The notes below the pieces were generated by a model, which saw only the letters and a list, made by a program, of their open reading frames with translations, was not told the origin of the DNA and did no database searches. 60,000 bases of DNA from positions 20,058,410 to 20,118,409 of the forward strand of contig CM022667.1 in the NCBI GenBank assembly GCA_012295275.1, read 5' to 3'. Positions within the stretch are counted from its first letter, which is position 1. The number at the start of each line of letters is the position of its first letter. Shown piece by piece: positions 29,377 to 43,319 of the stretch. The DNA comes from Chrysomallon squamiferum (Eukaryota; Mollusca; Gastropoda; Neomphalida; Peltospiridae). A program made the translations under genes and the position numbers.

Positions 29377-31468
29377 ATGCCAAATAAGGGCGTCTGTTTT
29401 GTTTGTGGCAGTTTAGGCGGAGAATTTTCTTTGCAGACGAAAGCCATAAACAAAGGACCACATTTTCCCTTTTTGGAACACCACGATCCTCCAAAGGGAT
29501 CTCGTTTGCCAGGTCCTGATGGCATTGTTGACAGTTGCAGAGTGTGTTTCTCTTTCTTAACTCAGCAGTGGGAGGCCTATGAAAGAAATAAAACACCAGC
29601 AGTTCAAAAGACTTTATTGGTTGAAACGATCAGACAATGGCCATTTTACTGGAGCTGAAATGAAATTACAAGGAGAATATATGGCGCAGGTTATGGGTTT
29701 ACAGTATCAAACTGGAAATGATACTGGTTATTCAGCCATATCCCCAGTAGAATCACGTTCAAATTACTCCAGAGATGGATATTCTCATTCAGCTGCCAAT
29801 GTAACAGTTACTGAGGATACAAGACCAAAATCGGTGGGAGCTGATGGTGTATTGGATCTTTCCTTACCACCAGCAAAACATTCAACAGATAAAATGCAAA
29901 CCACTAAAAGCAGGCATAATAATAAAGATGTTTTCATTTGTTTTACATGCTCATCAGAGACAGTGAATTCATCCTGTAAAATTATTTCATCAGTGAAACA
30001 TTCAGATGGTATTCCATATTATCCATTTCTGGAAAAAATTACTCCACCTAAAGGCTCTATGCCTCTCAGTGAAAAAGGTATAGCAAGAGTTTGTGAACAG
30101 TGTTTTTTAATATTGTACCATCAGTGGGTTTCATATGAACAAATTGGCACTCCACCACCATCTAGAATTTACAACATTAGAGATGCTTTTGGTTCTAGTA
30201 CAAACAGATCTACCATATCTGCCAGACAAAGTAATGAGAAAAGTAAAAAGGGTATTTATGAAGTATGTTACTTGTGTGGCCAGTCATACTCTATAACGAT
30301 GATAAAGCCTCTTTATACAATCCCATCAGCAGACAATAAATCACACATGTATTTTCCATTTGTCAGAGAATTAAGGAGGCCACAAGGATCACAGCCTTTG
30401 AATCCTGATGGTACAGTTTTAGTTTGTAACAACTGTCATAGCAATCTAAAGAGTCAGTGGAATTTATATGAATCTGAAAATATTTCCTTTCTACAGCGAA
30501 GATATTCCCTTCTCCCAGTTGATGGAACTCTTGCCACTAACACTAAAACCCCTGTTGCAGTAAATATAGAAAAACATAAATTACCAAATGCTGAAGAAAG
30601 TCAATCACAACCTTGCTTGGAATCTGATGTGAGCATTACAGAACCATTGAACATACAGATCAGCAAAAGTCCTTTGCCCTCAAGTCAGACTAATGCCCAA
30701 GGATTATTAGCAATAGCACAACCTTTAGTTAAGACTGAAGAACCAGACAGTACTTCACTGCAGACAAATGTATCACTGTCATCCAGCCAGAGTGTCAATA
30801 GTATCTTGGCAGCAAGAGTTTTAGAACATCATCGTTACCTTTCAGAAGGAAAAAATGGGAATACTGCAACAATTCCACATCCTTTACAGCATGCTGGGGC
30901 TTTGCCAAAAAGTGTTTGTTTTGTTTGTGGAGAAAATACATTGCTCAATCAAGCTCAGACTTTATGTTCATACCCAACACGTCATGACACTAAACTTCCT
31001 AACAGTCAAGCTGCTCCATTTTTCCCGTTTCTGGTTAATCGAGATCCAGCACCTGGTGCAGAACCAATGGCAGATGATGGAACAGTCATATCTTGCTCAT
31101 ATTGTTTCTACAGCTTGCTCAACCAGTGGAAAATGTATGAAGAATCAAAAGATCCTGATGACCACAAACGATGGGTTAGAAAATACACTGTTGGGGAATT
31201 TGTTTGCTATGTTTGCAGTAGACCAGTATCTCGAAAGAACTTGAGGAATCTGGAAGTAAAAAAATTTTCATTTCTGAAAGAACATCCTGTTCCAAAAGGT
31301 GCAATTGTCATCAATGATGGAGAAAATGTTGTAGTCTGTCAGTCCTGCCACTTCAGTCTTGGACACCAGTTGGCAGAGTACGAGAGGTTAGGACTGCCAT
31401 ATGACCTGCACAAGTACAACTGGAATCAGCAACCATCATTAGGTGTTGATGAAATCTGCAGGGATCAG
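29377..31468 (+). other. GSE1: Large first coding exon of the GSE1-like gene: five four-cysteine modules
   Basis: Modules by coordinates: 29395-29583 (CFVC...CRVC), 29939-30139 (CFTC...CEQC), 30266-30472 (CYLC...CNNC), 30917-31144 (CFVC...CSYC) and 31205-31384 (CYVC...CQSC). Each holds two CxxC pairs about 37-56 residues apart, an aromatic-PF-Leu/Val core in most copies, a P-x-G turn and a closing L-x-x-Q-W-x-x-Y/E helix-like stretch. Module 5 is the most diverged (QL instead of QW, FSFL instead of FPFL). Four Cys per module suggests one zinc ion each; that is inference. The donor is CAG|GTATAA after 31468. Confidence 0.85.
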
Positions 31469-33830
31469 GTATAAAAACGTAAAATTTCCCAAAAAATTAT
31501 TTCCTTTTTTCAAGCTTTAATCACTTTATAGAGTTTTATTCTTCATAAAGAAACAGTATTCAAATGTGCACGACAAGCATGATAAAAATTACTATTGAAA
31601 ATTAAAACAAATTTGACTGACACATTTTTTAATTTTTCTGTATAATATATCACAGAATATTGTTAAAATACACATCTTAGTTCAGCCATTAAATATTTTA
31701 TTTATGAACCACATATTCAAAATTCATAAAACAATGTTTTTAAAGTGTTATATATCTGCTTATAAAAATAGTACAAATCTCTCTTTAAGTTTTTTTTTTA
31801 TTACATTTATATGCAGTTGTTTGAAAAGGTGAATTCTGAAATGTCTCTCAGATGTTGAAAAGTTATTCAACATATTCAATATAGTCAGTGTTATTTATGA
31901 AAAATGTACAAATTTTTAAAACTATCAGCCTTTTTTTAAAGTGGATATTATTTACTAATTATGTGAGAATTAATCTGAATGGATAGGTTAGTCTTCTTGA
32001 TGTCTGATAAATTGTATACAAGATCAAATGGCTCAATTACGATTGGCTAGTTGTAGCAGATGGGTCACTGGGAGATGCATGTAGCAATCAATTTCACAGG
32101 GAAACCAGTTTTAGCTGGTTCTGTCTAACTATTCTTGGCTGCTCATAGTGAAAATGATCATTCTTTTGTGTGACAGGGATCTAAAACCGTCACTTCTGGC
32201 ACAACAATTGCCCAGAACTGCGTGTCTCACTGGCAGGGATAAGGTTACTAACCTCCATTAATAATGCTCAGAATCTGTAGTGTTAGTTTTATAAATAAAA
32301 AAGAACTGCTGTATTTATCCAGGCAGAGGAGAACAAAAAAAAATGACAGCATTTTAAATGTCTGTATGGATGGATGTTTACATATGTGTGCACACACACA
32401 AAATATAAATATACTTTTCATTATTCTGTGTATATATAGACACATTAGGTTTAACAGACTAAAATGTATTTAGTTCTGGGTTGCACAATATATCCATTGT
32501 TATATAGTGTGTAACAAAATTAACAGAAAGAAAGAAATTCCTCATTTTTCATTAAACCTTAAATGAATTGATTATCAACCATGACTGTAATCATAACAAT
32601 AGCAGAACAGAATTAAATGCGGAATAAATTCTGTAAAATAAGACATTTAATTTTGGATTCATTTATATTTTCATTATAATTTTTAATTAGGAGATGGAAA
32701 ACATGGAAGGTTTAGAGCTTAATTCAGACTATTCTAAAATTTTAATATAAGCATTTGTTTAAGAAGATTAATTTGTATATAATTTGGTATATTTAGTGTT
32801 TCTTTTAAACTATTTTTTAAATAAAGTAAATTATTTTAAAAGCTTCTTTGATTTTTTTGTCAAATGCTTTTAAAATATGCAGTGAAATTTTTTTTTTTTA
32901 TTTATTATAATTTAAGCTTTTAAGAAATTGATATTTGGAAGTGAATTATGCAGTATCATAAATATGCAAGAAATTGACATGTGAATGTTGATGTTGAGCT
33001 ATATATAACCAGTGTTGGCAAATGCAAGCATTCTTCACTGTACATAATTTCTGTGCTAGAAGTTAACAGAATACTTTTAATTCAGTGTTTGTCAAGACTT
33101 TACTCAGCCAGCACAGCTTCTTTAATATATACAAGTTAATTAATTCAGGAGATCATGTTATAGCCTTCATGGTTTTCCTGTTTGTATGTTGTAATGTATT
33201 GGAATGTTGTCAGTTCAGTTATCCACTGCGTGACATGAAATTGATTCTCCAGTGTCCTTTATTCGTATTTATAAATACCTGGGTTAATATTGTTATCTTC
33301 GTGATGAACCCTTTGACTCCTAGGATTTTGTTAAAAAGTCGCCACTTTAAATAACAAATGGCTTTATTTGTCATACATGTACATATGCTAAAATTTTCAA
33401 TTACTTCCTTCTACAAATGTATCTTAGTGATACAGTGTTTCCAAAATTAGACTTAAAAACACATTTTTGACAATTTCAAGATTAAATAGAAGTTAGTCAG
33501 CTTGTGTTTGCATAGTAATCCATTATTCAGTTGGTTGAAAAAACTGTAATGAAATTATATACAGTTTTTGAGATATTTCATTTAATATTCATCTCAAATA
33601 TGAAAATCATGTGATTAAACATGTTGGCAGTGTTTTATTTCTAGCAGTGACTACAAATGATATTAATTAACTCATTTAATCTTGGTGTTAGATTTTATAA
33701 TTAAATATACTTGCATTAAAAAATATTAATGTTGTTATATGCAGTTTCAAAAAATTAATACCATTTTTTCCCCCCATGATATGTATAGTTGTGATCTTAT
33801 TGATGATACATGTTTGTGTGTGTGTTTGTT

Positions 33831-33861
<31 letters not shown>

Positions 33862-34845
33862 CCACACAAGTTGTTACAAATTGATTGTGAAAAATTAATA
33901 TTTTAATTTTTTTTGGTTCAAACAGGAAGGTGATGAAGTCCGAATCAAAGCCATGGAAGAAGATTATGTGACTGATATGTCTAAAACAGCTGACACTTCA
34001 AGTAAGTGTTTTAGTTACATGAATAAATAGTGGTGCATTTGTTTTTATGAAAGCAGTTTGCAGGTTTGTTTTGGTTTTTTCCTATTACAAAATATAAAAA
34101 AATGAAATTCACACACTGAGAGACACAAAGCATAATAAACAGCAGAACATTATGTTGATGCAGATATCACACAGTTTTGAAGCCAGTTAAAACTGAAGGT
34201 AATGAACTATTTTTCTGTACAATTACTGGTAGAACAGATTTTATAAATTTTAAAGGTCAGTTGTAAATTCATACTTGAACAAAGTCTGAATGAAGAAGAT
34301 AAAGTGATTTGCTTCAGTTATTATTTTCACATTAGCAGAATAGACATTAATAAAAGCTCTTTGCAGCTAAACATTTGAAAAAATTTATGTATTTTTTTAT
34401 TATTTATTGTTGTTGTTGTTGTTGCATAACATTTTCTAGAGACACACATAGTTCAGAAACACTTAATAAAAGTAATGAATAAATTAATATGAATTTGATA
34501 TGAATTTGTTAATATGAAATTAGTTTTATCTTTCATGCATATGCAACAGTATAAAGTAAAATAAACATTTGGAGTTTATTGTTGGTAGAAACCATTCTGT
34601 TAGATAAGCAGTTTCCACATTGTAAATAATTGTTTATGAACAATAACTATGATTTGAAGTATCGCATATGAAAAAAAAAAATAGCTGGAAATGAATTTAT
34701 CTTGACAGTTATAAATCATAATCTGTAGCCTGAGACAATCCTTGTCCATGAATGCAGCTGATAGGGATAGAATTACTAACTTAATTTGAAATGTTTAAGG
34801 CATATGTGTGTCTGGGTTTACTTTTTTTTTTTCTTAAATACATTC

Positions 34846-34888
<43 letters not shown>

Positions 34889-35097
34889 ATAAAGAAATTG
34901 TGCAACTACTGTATGATGGATATCTTAAATAGTTTGCATGTAGACATGAATTTTGTGCTTGCATTTGTGAATTAAATTGTCTGTGTAAGAGATATGAATG
35001 TTACATTTTTCGAGAAAGAAATAAAAAAATGTTGAATATTCTTCAAAAACACATGATTGAGAAATATTTTCTGAATCTTATAAAATCAACATTTCTT

Positions 35098-35132
<35 letters not shown>

Positions 35133-36432
35133 TTTTAATTTTAGAAGTACTAATAAAACAGAAACTAAAAGTATACTGTCATTTCACACTTACACTGTAT
35201 TCTTAATTCTTTTGTGATATATTTTAATACATTTTTTTAATAATATGTAATAATTTTAAAAAAGTGTTTCACAGTAACATACGATTTATATATCACATCT
35301 TAAAATATTAAAAGTAAATATAATGACTGGTTCTGTAGGAAAGAATGTGTGAAAAAGCCCTTACTATTGTTAATCAGTGCAGATAGCCCACGTTATAGAA
35401 AAAACTAGCCAGACACTTTGTAATGATTATTAAAATTGAAATGTCATTAAAAGAGAAAGCAAACATCTGCCAAAATAGTTATATAATGATAGACTTTTTC
35501 TTGCAAACATTTCAACTGGGTTTTTTTTTTTACCCTATCAAGGGACATAATTCTGACAGTACTAACTCACGAGTCACTTACTGTGTAACAGAATTTTTAG
35601 ATTATTGCATTTAAAATTGCAGGCTATGAATATCAAGATTTAGATATTTTTAAAATTGTCAAACAGTATAATAAGAATATTTATATTAAAGTTACAAATT
35701 AAAGGTCATAAGCTTTTTAAAAGTTACTATTTATCATTTCTTTGTCTTAAAAGTTATTTATATTTCAACAGCTTCAGATATGATATACAGGAGATATATT
35801 TGTGATGTCAATGCATGCTTTTGAGAGATAAATTGGCTATAAAATAAAATATGTATTTTGACAAAAGAAATACCATATTTCTTGCCCGGAAGGTTTAATA
35901 TTTTTATGTGAAATGATATGTATGTCTGTTTTGATTCACACAGAGATAAAGCAATCGAGTAATTTAAATAATACTTTTGAACGTGAATTACTAATTTTAA
36001 GTGGTGAAAGTTTCAGGTTTTGTCATTACCAAGATTTGTAATGTTAAAATGTTGATTTTTAAAATCATGTTTTTATTATTTTAATTTCTTAAAAGTATAT
36101 TTTGAACATTTAATAAATTATTAAAACAGAATAAATTACTCTGCAAGTAAAACCATCACCTGTAATGGTTTATTAGTATTTAATTTTAATTTGTTCTGGA
36201 TAATTAAATAGTTCTTATTTTGGATTTTTGTCATTTTGGTTTGGGTGTTAAAATAAAATACTCATATGGTTTATGGATTATCAGACAAAGTTAAAAAAAA
36301 ACATTGATATATATATATCACTTTTTACACAATTTCCCCCTCAATTTTATTATTATTTTATTTTTATTTTTTTGCCTCTATGTGTATTTGTATGTTATAA
36401 GTAAATAAGTATAACTTATTTACATATAACAT

Positions 36433-36465
<33 letters not shown>

Positions 36466-37828
36466 CTTATTTACTTATAACATACACATACACATAGAGG
36501 CAAAAAAAAAAAATAATAATAATAAAAAAATTGAGGGGGAAATTGTGTATAAGTGTTGGCATTGTAAACAGTCTGTTATTCTTGTCAGGTGAATATCTTT
36601 AGAGAACCAGTGAAGCATAGCTCTGTTTTTCCCTCTTTTTTTTTTTTTTTTTTTTTGATTTTTGTTTTGTTAAGTTACTTGAGCATGTTTGAAGTGACAT
36701 ATCTATATGTAGTATTATGTATGTTAAAAGATCACAAAGTCAGTGTGTGTTATGTGACCCTAGCTTTGTGTTTGTATTGTGTTGTAGGACAAAGTGTCTG
36801 AAAATAATCTGCCAGGCTTGATACAATACAGATAAATGTCAGAACAAACTTGTAGGAAACACCTGGAGTAACATCTTGTACAAAGATGAATGAAAAAGTA
36901 AAAATTTAGCGAAAAAAAAAAAAAAAATTTTTTATTACTATTATTATTATTATTTATTTTACAAATAACTTCTCATAATTAGTCAATAGAAGGTCATTTT
37001 CTTGAGTTAAAAATCTCTTGACTATAGTTTCAACTGATAATAAAGGAAAAAATAATCTCAATGTGTAGCTTAATTAAATCATGTAAAGAATAATTTCTTT
37101 AAACTGTTGCAGATAAATTACATTAACTTTATTTGGTAAATTTCTTTTTATAAACATAATTATTATGCATATGCACAGACAATGCATTTTCTTCATAATA
37201 ACTTGGAAAAGCTGCTAAAACATTTTAGCATAGTTCTTGTTAATAACATTCAGGACCTTTGATCCAGGACATGATTTAGTATTTTCCATTTTCTAGTTCA
37301 GTATTGTTATATATCCTTCGAGGCTTGAATCGATTGTTTTGTATTAGTCATGCATGGACTATAAGAAGTTAAATTGGCATGGATATGTGAAGACCTGAAT
37401 ATAAATATTTCTCCAAGGACTCATCAGTACTGTTTGGGGAGAACTGCAATTGTCAGCAAATATCTACTGATAATCTGCCCAGCCACTTCATGATTTATAG
37501 AAAACAGTCCTTTGTTCCTTACAAATGCAATAATCTCTCCTTGTTTAACTTGTGTGGGTGTCACAGTTTCTTGAAATGTTCTGAAATTGATTTTTAGAAA
37601 ATGAATTTTCCAGAGATGTCTTTTTTTTTCATTTCTTTTATGTGTGTATGTCTGTGTATGTGTGTCAGAAAACAGTATATCAATTCATATTAAGACATTA
37701 TTAATCACATAATCAGAAAGATTATGTTTGTAGACTTGTTTTAGAAGTATAATATAAAGGATAGCTAATCAAATTTAGATTATAAGCAACAGGAAATGAA
37801 AAAGGCACATGTTGTAATAAATAAAAAC

Positions 37829-37859
<31 letters not shown>

Positions 37860-40800
37860 CAGTAATAAAACTGGTTATGATGAATGATTTAGTTCCTGAA
37901 ATTTTAATTATTTTAGATCACTATTTTGTTCAAATTATCCTCTGGAAATCACTATTGAAAGTAACTTGTAAATATATTTACCTATTCTGTTGATCTCTCT
38001 TGTGTACATCTGTCTGAAAATTACAGAAAGAAAAATAACACAGTGAAAGTGGGAAGGCTGATTTAAGATTATTTATTAAGTATTAATATCTTTGAATGTT
38101 TCAGTACAAACTTTGCCTTATATTTGATATTTAATTTTTGAAAGTGTATGATATTGTACGGGGATTTTTTTTTTTTTTTTTTTTGTTTTTTTTTTTTGTT
38201 AAATGATAATTTAACTTGCCAGAGCAAAACCAAACAGATAAATTTTACCATTTAAGATAAAGTCAGGCCAAACAGATGCTGTACGCATTTAACCGGTGGT
38301 ACATAATTACACTGTTTTCAGTAAAGATGAAATTAATTACTAAAGTGTTTCCATTGCAGTTTAATAAATCAACTTTTTATAACAAATGGTAATGCTCTGA
38401 GATTTTAAATTCATTTTGACTACATCCTGGTTGCATGACGTTGGTGTTTTGTCTTCCATTACCAAGTCCTTTGAGAGGCGCCATAGTGTAGTCACTATTG
38501 TCTGCATTAAATTAATCAATACAGTGTATGGACAGGACCAGTGATCTGCTTCGCTTTATTAAAACTGGTTCAACAGTTTATTTGATGGTTAATTCCCTTG
38601 AGGAATTACAGTTGTGTATTTCTGAACAGAGTTTTCAATTTATTGATGCTTAATGCCCTTGGGTTTCTGTTGCATTTGTAAGAGACATATGTATTAATTT
38701 GGGTTTTATTTGCACTTTTTCATCTGTTGATATGTGGATTATGATTCAAGACACTTTTTACAAAACAAATTATTATTATTATTATTATATTTTTGTTCCA
38801 TTCATAAGCTTACTACTTTAAGACATAATATGTACATTACTCACCTCGATTTAATGAAAGCTGTTAGTGTTTATCAGTAATTTTTATAAATCTTTCATTT
38901 TCATTTTTAAAATCATTGGAATTTACCACATGTCAATGAAATGGTGAACACAGCAGTTTTTCTGAATAATTTAATTTGTTTAACTATTTTTTAAATTTAT
39001 GAATTATTGAATAGTCAAGTTTTATTCTTAGTTCTAATTCAGTTTACTGATTACTGTGAAATAAATTTTAAAATAATACTTTTTATTAAATTTGATGTAA
39101 TACTTTTCATGGTTTAAACTTTGTTACTGTTGTTGTAATCTGAATAAAGACTTTTAGTTGTTCTAGGTATATGTCATACTGAAAAGGTAAAAAAAAAGGT
39201 TTAATCTTTGCAGTCATTCATATATAACTACCATCTGAGATTTGTTTAAATTATTATTTTTATTGTTAAAACTGTACTGTTTAGATTACATCATTTAATT
39301 TCTTTTACAAAACAAAATAAAATTCTTAAAGGAATAAAAACAATAAGTTTTAATATATATTAATTTTATTTGCAAAAAACAGACTATGGTTCTAATATAT
39401 ATGTTCATGTTCTTATTTTAATTTTATTATTATTATTACAAATATTATTTATTTTTATTTTATTTTCTGCTAGATATGACTTATTTCTTGTTAAAAGTGC
39501 AAGAGCTAAATTGACTAGACATCAGTAAATACATATAGATTGAACACATGTACATAACCTGGTCTGTTGCACATTATCAATGCTGATAAATTGGCTACTA
39601 GCTGTCAGCTGTTACTTGTAATGTCATACATAGAAGAGTTTCTCCTCAACCTGTATATCACATGTATACAATTTAATACCTCTCATATATCACACTACCC
39701 ATTTAACATTTATTTCTCTAGCTCACTGTTATCTAAAATATCAATAATTAATGTTGTATTTAACATCTTCTTTTTCTTTATCAGGTTAATAGTTAATAAA
39801 GCAAAATATCTGATTACGTTACTAAAGCAAAATATCTGATTACATTACTAAACATAGAATCTAAGTTAACAATATGCTGACCAAATTAATTATGGAATTA
39901 ATGAAACAGCATCAAAAAATATGTCAAAATAATTATGATATTTAAATTGAAAACATCTCATGCATTAATATCATTTAAAACATTACCAAAAAAAATGAAA
40001 AATTAGAAAAAGTAACAACTGAGATTGTATGATTATTTTTACACATCATTTGACTTAATTTAGTATGTGAAGAATTGCATCAATAGCATGCAAACTGTTA
40101 ATTAGTACATCCAAGTCCCTTGATAACTGTCAATCCAAATCTAAGGCTTTTGTCCCAGTGACGCCATCCAGCTGGTGATTAATGCAAAACTTATTACCAC
40201 CACATCCAATCAATAACCGTGATGGAGTAGTATCGAGGCCAGCCATATAACCTATGTGTTGCTATTAAACTATGTGATTAGTGTAACACACCAATCTTAG
40301 ACTATTATCCCTCGGGAAGTGAAACATCTGCTGTTAGGTTTATGTGATACTACTGACGAGTCAAGCCCATTGTTGATCTGGAGGGAGGTCAGGTTGAGAC
40401 AGGCAGCCGACACTTGTCAGTGTGGCTTTGCATGAAGTATTGCATGTTGTGCCTGCCCGCTTGTCACATGTGCAGTGTGGAATACACTTGGAATGTTGAA
40501 CAATAACTGTGTGCCCTCAGTAGAGCCTGCCTCCCCTTTACCACAGAATTGTAATGGCTGAAGGAGAAAGTAATTATCAATAAAGGCAAAAAGCTGTCCA
40601 ATTAGGACACATTACAGCTATTGGTAAATGATGTGAGGATACACTACACAGTTTAGAAGTGTGATATCAACCAGAAGTCTAACAGACCACAGAGGTGTGC
40701 TGTGTTAGTTGGGATTGTTGATGGGCAGTGCTGTTATTGAGTGTACTGAATATAGGCTGTCTGTTGCTTCAGGACATGTCAGTGTGTGGATATACAGACT

Positions 40801-42197
40801 TGGGGAAGTATTACTTATCCAGTTTCAGGGGATAAGAAATATACCTGATGTTGGTTATTTGAGAACTGACTTGGATGTATACAGCTGTTAGTTATGATGT
40901 CCATTAATTTTCTTTCTTCAAAGGACTTGCTGACCCATAACAACTTGTAATATCAAAATTCACACAGTGAACGGAGTTGTTTTTATCTGTCTGCATTAGC
41001 AGGATATTAAATTTGACAGTGTGGATCTGTTTGCTGTAGAAAAACAAGATTTTACAATCAATAACTTGGATGGGGAATTTTATTGGTAGTTATCATGAAT
41101 ATGCTGACCGAATGGCCGACTGTAATAATAGAACTTGATAGATCACACTGGAATTGTGTGATTTGATAAACTGCAGGTATAGCGCAACCTGTTGTGACTA
41201 ATCAATGGAGAACTATTTGTGCATGGATGCTTAATGAAAACTAATATGTCTTTGAATAATATTTATCCTGGGAATTTATCTAGTTTCTTGTTTCCACCCT
41301 ACACAGCGGTTCCACCCTATTATGGATTTCAAGGTGAGATTACTATTAAAATATATAATTTTTGTTTTTTTTACTCAACATGATAGATATCATTTTCTTT
41401 AACTGATCATAGTTTTTATTTATTTTATAAATTTATTTCTCATGTGAAAATATCAAGTATGTGTTAATGCCACAGATGTTTAAAGTAATTTAAAAAATCA
41501 TTCCAACCATACATCAAAAATAATAATAAAGATAAAATAAAAAATCTGGCAACAACATATGGAAGAGCAGTACTTAACTGATCAAAAATAGTTATAGTCT
41601 TGTGCTGTTTTTACTGTAATTTATAAATTATCTACTGTTCAGCAGTAACAACAATAAAATTTGAAATAAAAAAAAAATTGTTTAAATTAACAACTCAACT
41701 CTTGTTTATTTTTACCTTTTGAAAAAGGAAATTAATTTTTAGTTGTTATATGATCTAGCTGCTTTCTGAGTTGTTGTTTTTTTTTTTTTTTTTTTTACAA
41801 ATTCCATATCTGATCATTTTTCTGTTATATTTTACACATGGCTGACTCTGCAAGGTTTTAATAAGTCAACTTGAATTAACATAAAAAAAAAACCAGATGA
41901 AAAAAGACCTTGAAATATGTATTTTTCACAGAAATACATTGAGAAGTGGGAGTTACAGGCACAGATTTAATGCTTGACTAAATACACAAAGAACTAAGAG
42001 ACCATTGCCTGTGGTATTACAGTGGGATCAAATAACTAAATTCTGAAGGGTGAACTTGATACAAACCTGATCTGTAATGTGTCAACAACTAAAGACATGT
42101 ATGTTTTGATCTAAGCTTGCTGAAAGACTTTAATAACATGCTACTGAACAAGATAATGAAAAGTGAAACATTAATGATTTGTTTATAGTTTCAGATG

Positions 42198-42244
<47 letters not shown>

Positions 42245-42609
42245 TCTTTCTTAATTTCTTAATGATTTATTTCAATAGTACTTCTAAATTTAATATATAT
42301 TTTTATTAGTATATTTTGTTTTAATGAAATCACTTTCAGTTCCTGTCTTTGCTGGTAATACTTAGTAACTAAAACTATATATATATATACATATATGTAT
42401 CAGTATTTATTACATAAATTATTTGTGATTATGTGTGTCATGCAGCAAGCTACAGAGTGAGATTTATTGTTTTAATCTTATTACATTAAGCTGTGTACAT
42501 TTCTTTTTATATATATAAAAATATATATATATATATTTTTTTTTTTAGCTAGCATGATTTAGGAATAATTGTAAACATGAAATAACAATTATATATGTTT
42601 GTATGTTTA

Positions 42610-42640
<31 letters not shown>

Positions 42641-42655
42641 GTGTGTGTGTGTGTG

Positions 42656-42688
<33 letters not shown>

Positions 42689-43286
42689 CTAAGAAGAACT
42701 AAAGTCTTTGTTCTGCTTTTAAACCCAGCCACTAACTGTTGCTGATACGCTAAAATGTAAATTATATTTAAATCCTTTGCAATAGATTATTTCCACAGAC
42801 TCTGTATTCATGGAGGCTTGCAATTTAGGGGAAGTCAAACTAAGGAAATATCTCCGATATAGTCCCTGATTTATTCCAATCAATATTACATGGTTCTATC
42901 ATGCTATTAGTGTCTGGCCCCGGGGCGTCGTTGGCAACCTTTGTAATTGACACTCTATCAGGCAGCGATCAGTGGCTGCAGATGTCGGGTCATATCAGGC
43001 CAGGAATCCTCGCGGCTCTTTTGACACATATTGATTGAAAATGGTGTATTACTAAATGGAGTTTAAGTCCTAGAAAACAACACATTCTCGAATTTTGAGA
43101 GAATAATCATTTTTCGTGTCCGTTTTTCTCCTGGTTAGGAAAATTAGTTTTCTTTTGTTTTTTTTTTGTTTTCATTTTCTTGCTGATTGTTTATGTGGGG
43201 GGTTTTACAAAACTGATCATTATAAAGTTCAGATATTCAGAAATAATAATTATAATTATAATTATAATTATAATTATAATTATAAT

Positions 43287-43319
<33 letters not shown>

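Noticed and set aside
29579-29660. Internal ATG at 29579 as the true start of the GSE1-like protein
   Set aside because: It would leave cysteine module 1, clearly homologous to the other four, untranslated; continuity across the frame break argues against it.
30855-31244. 129-codon frame inside the first GSE1-like exon
   Set aside because: Alternate-frame shadow of modules 4 and 5.
37833-38200. Poly(A) and poly(T) runs as SINE/LINE tails
   Set aside because: No adjacent element body, RNA polymerase III boxes or target-site duplications could be seen.
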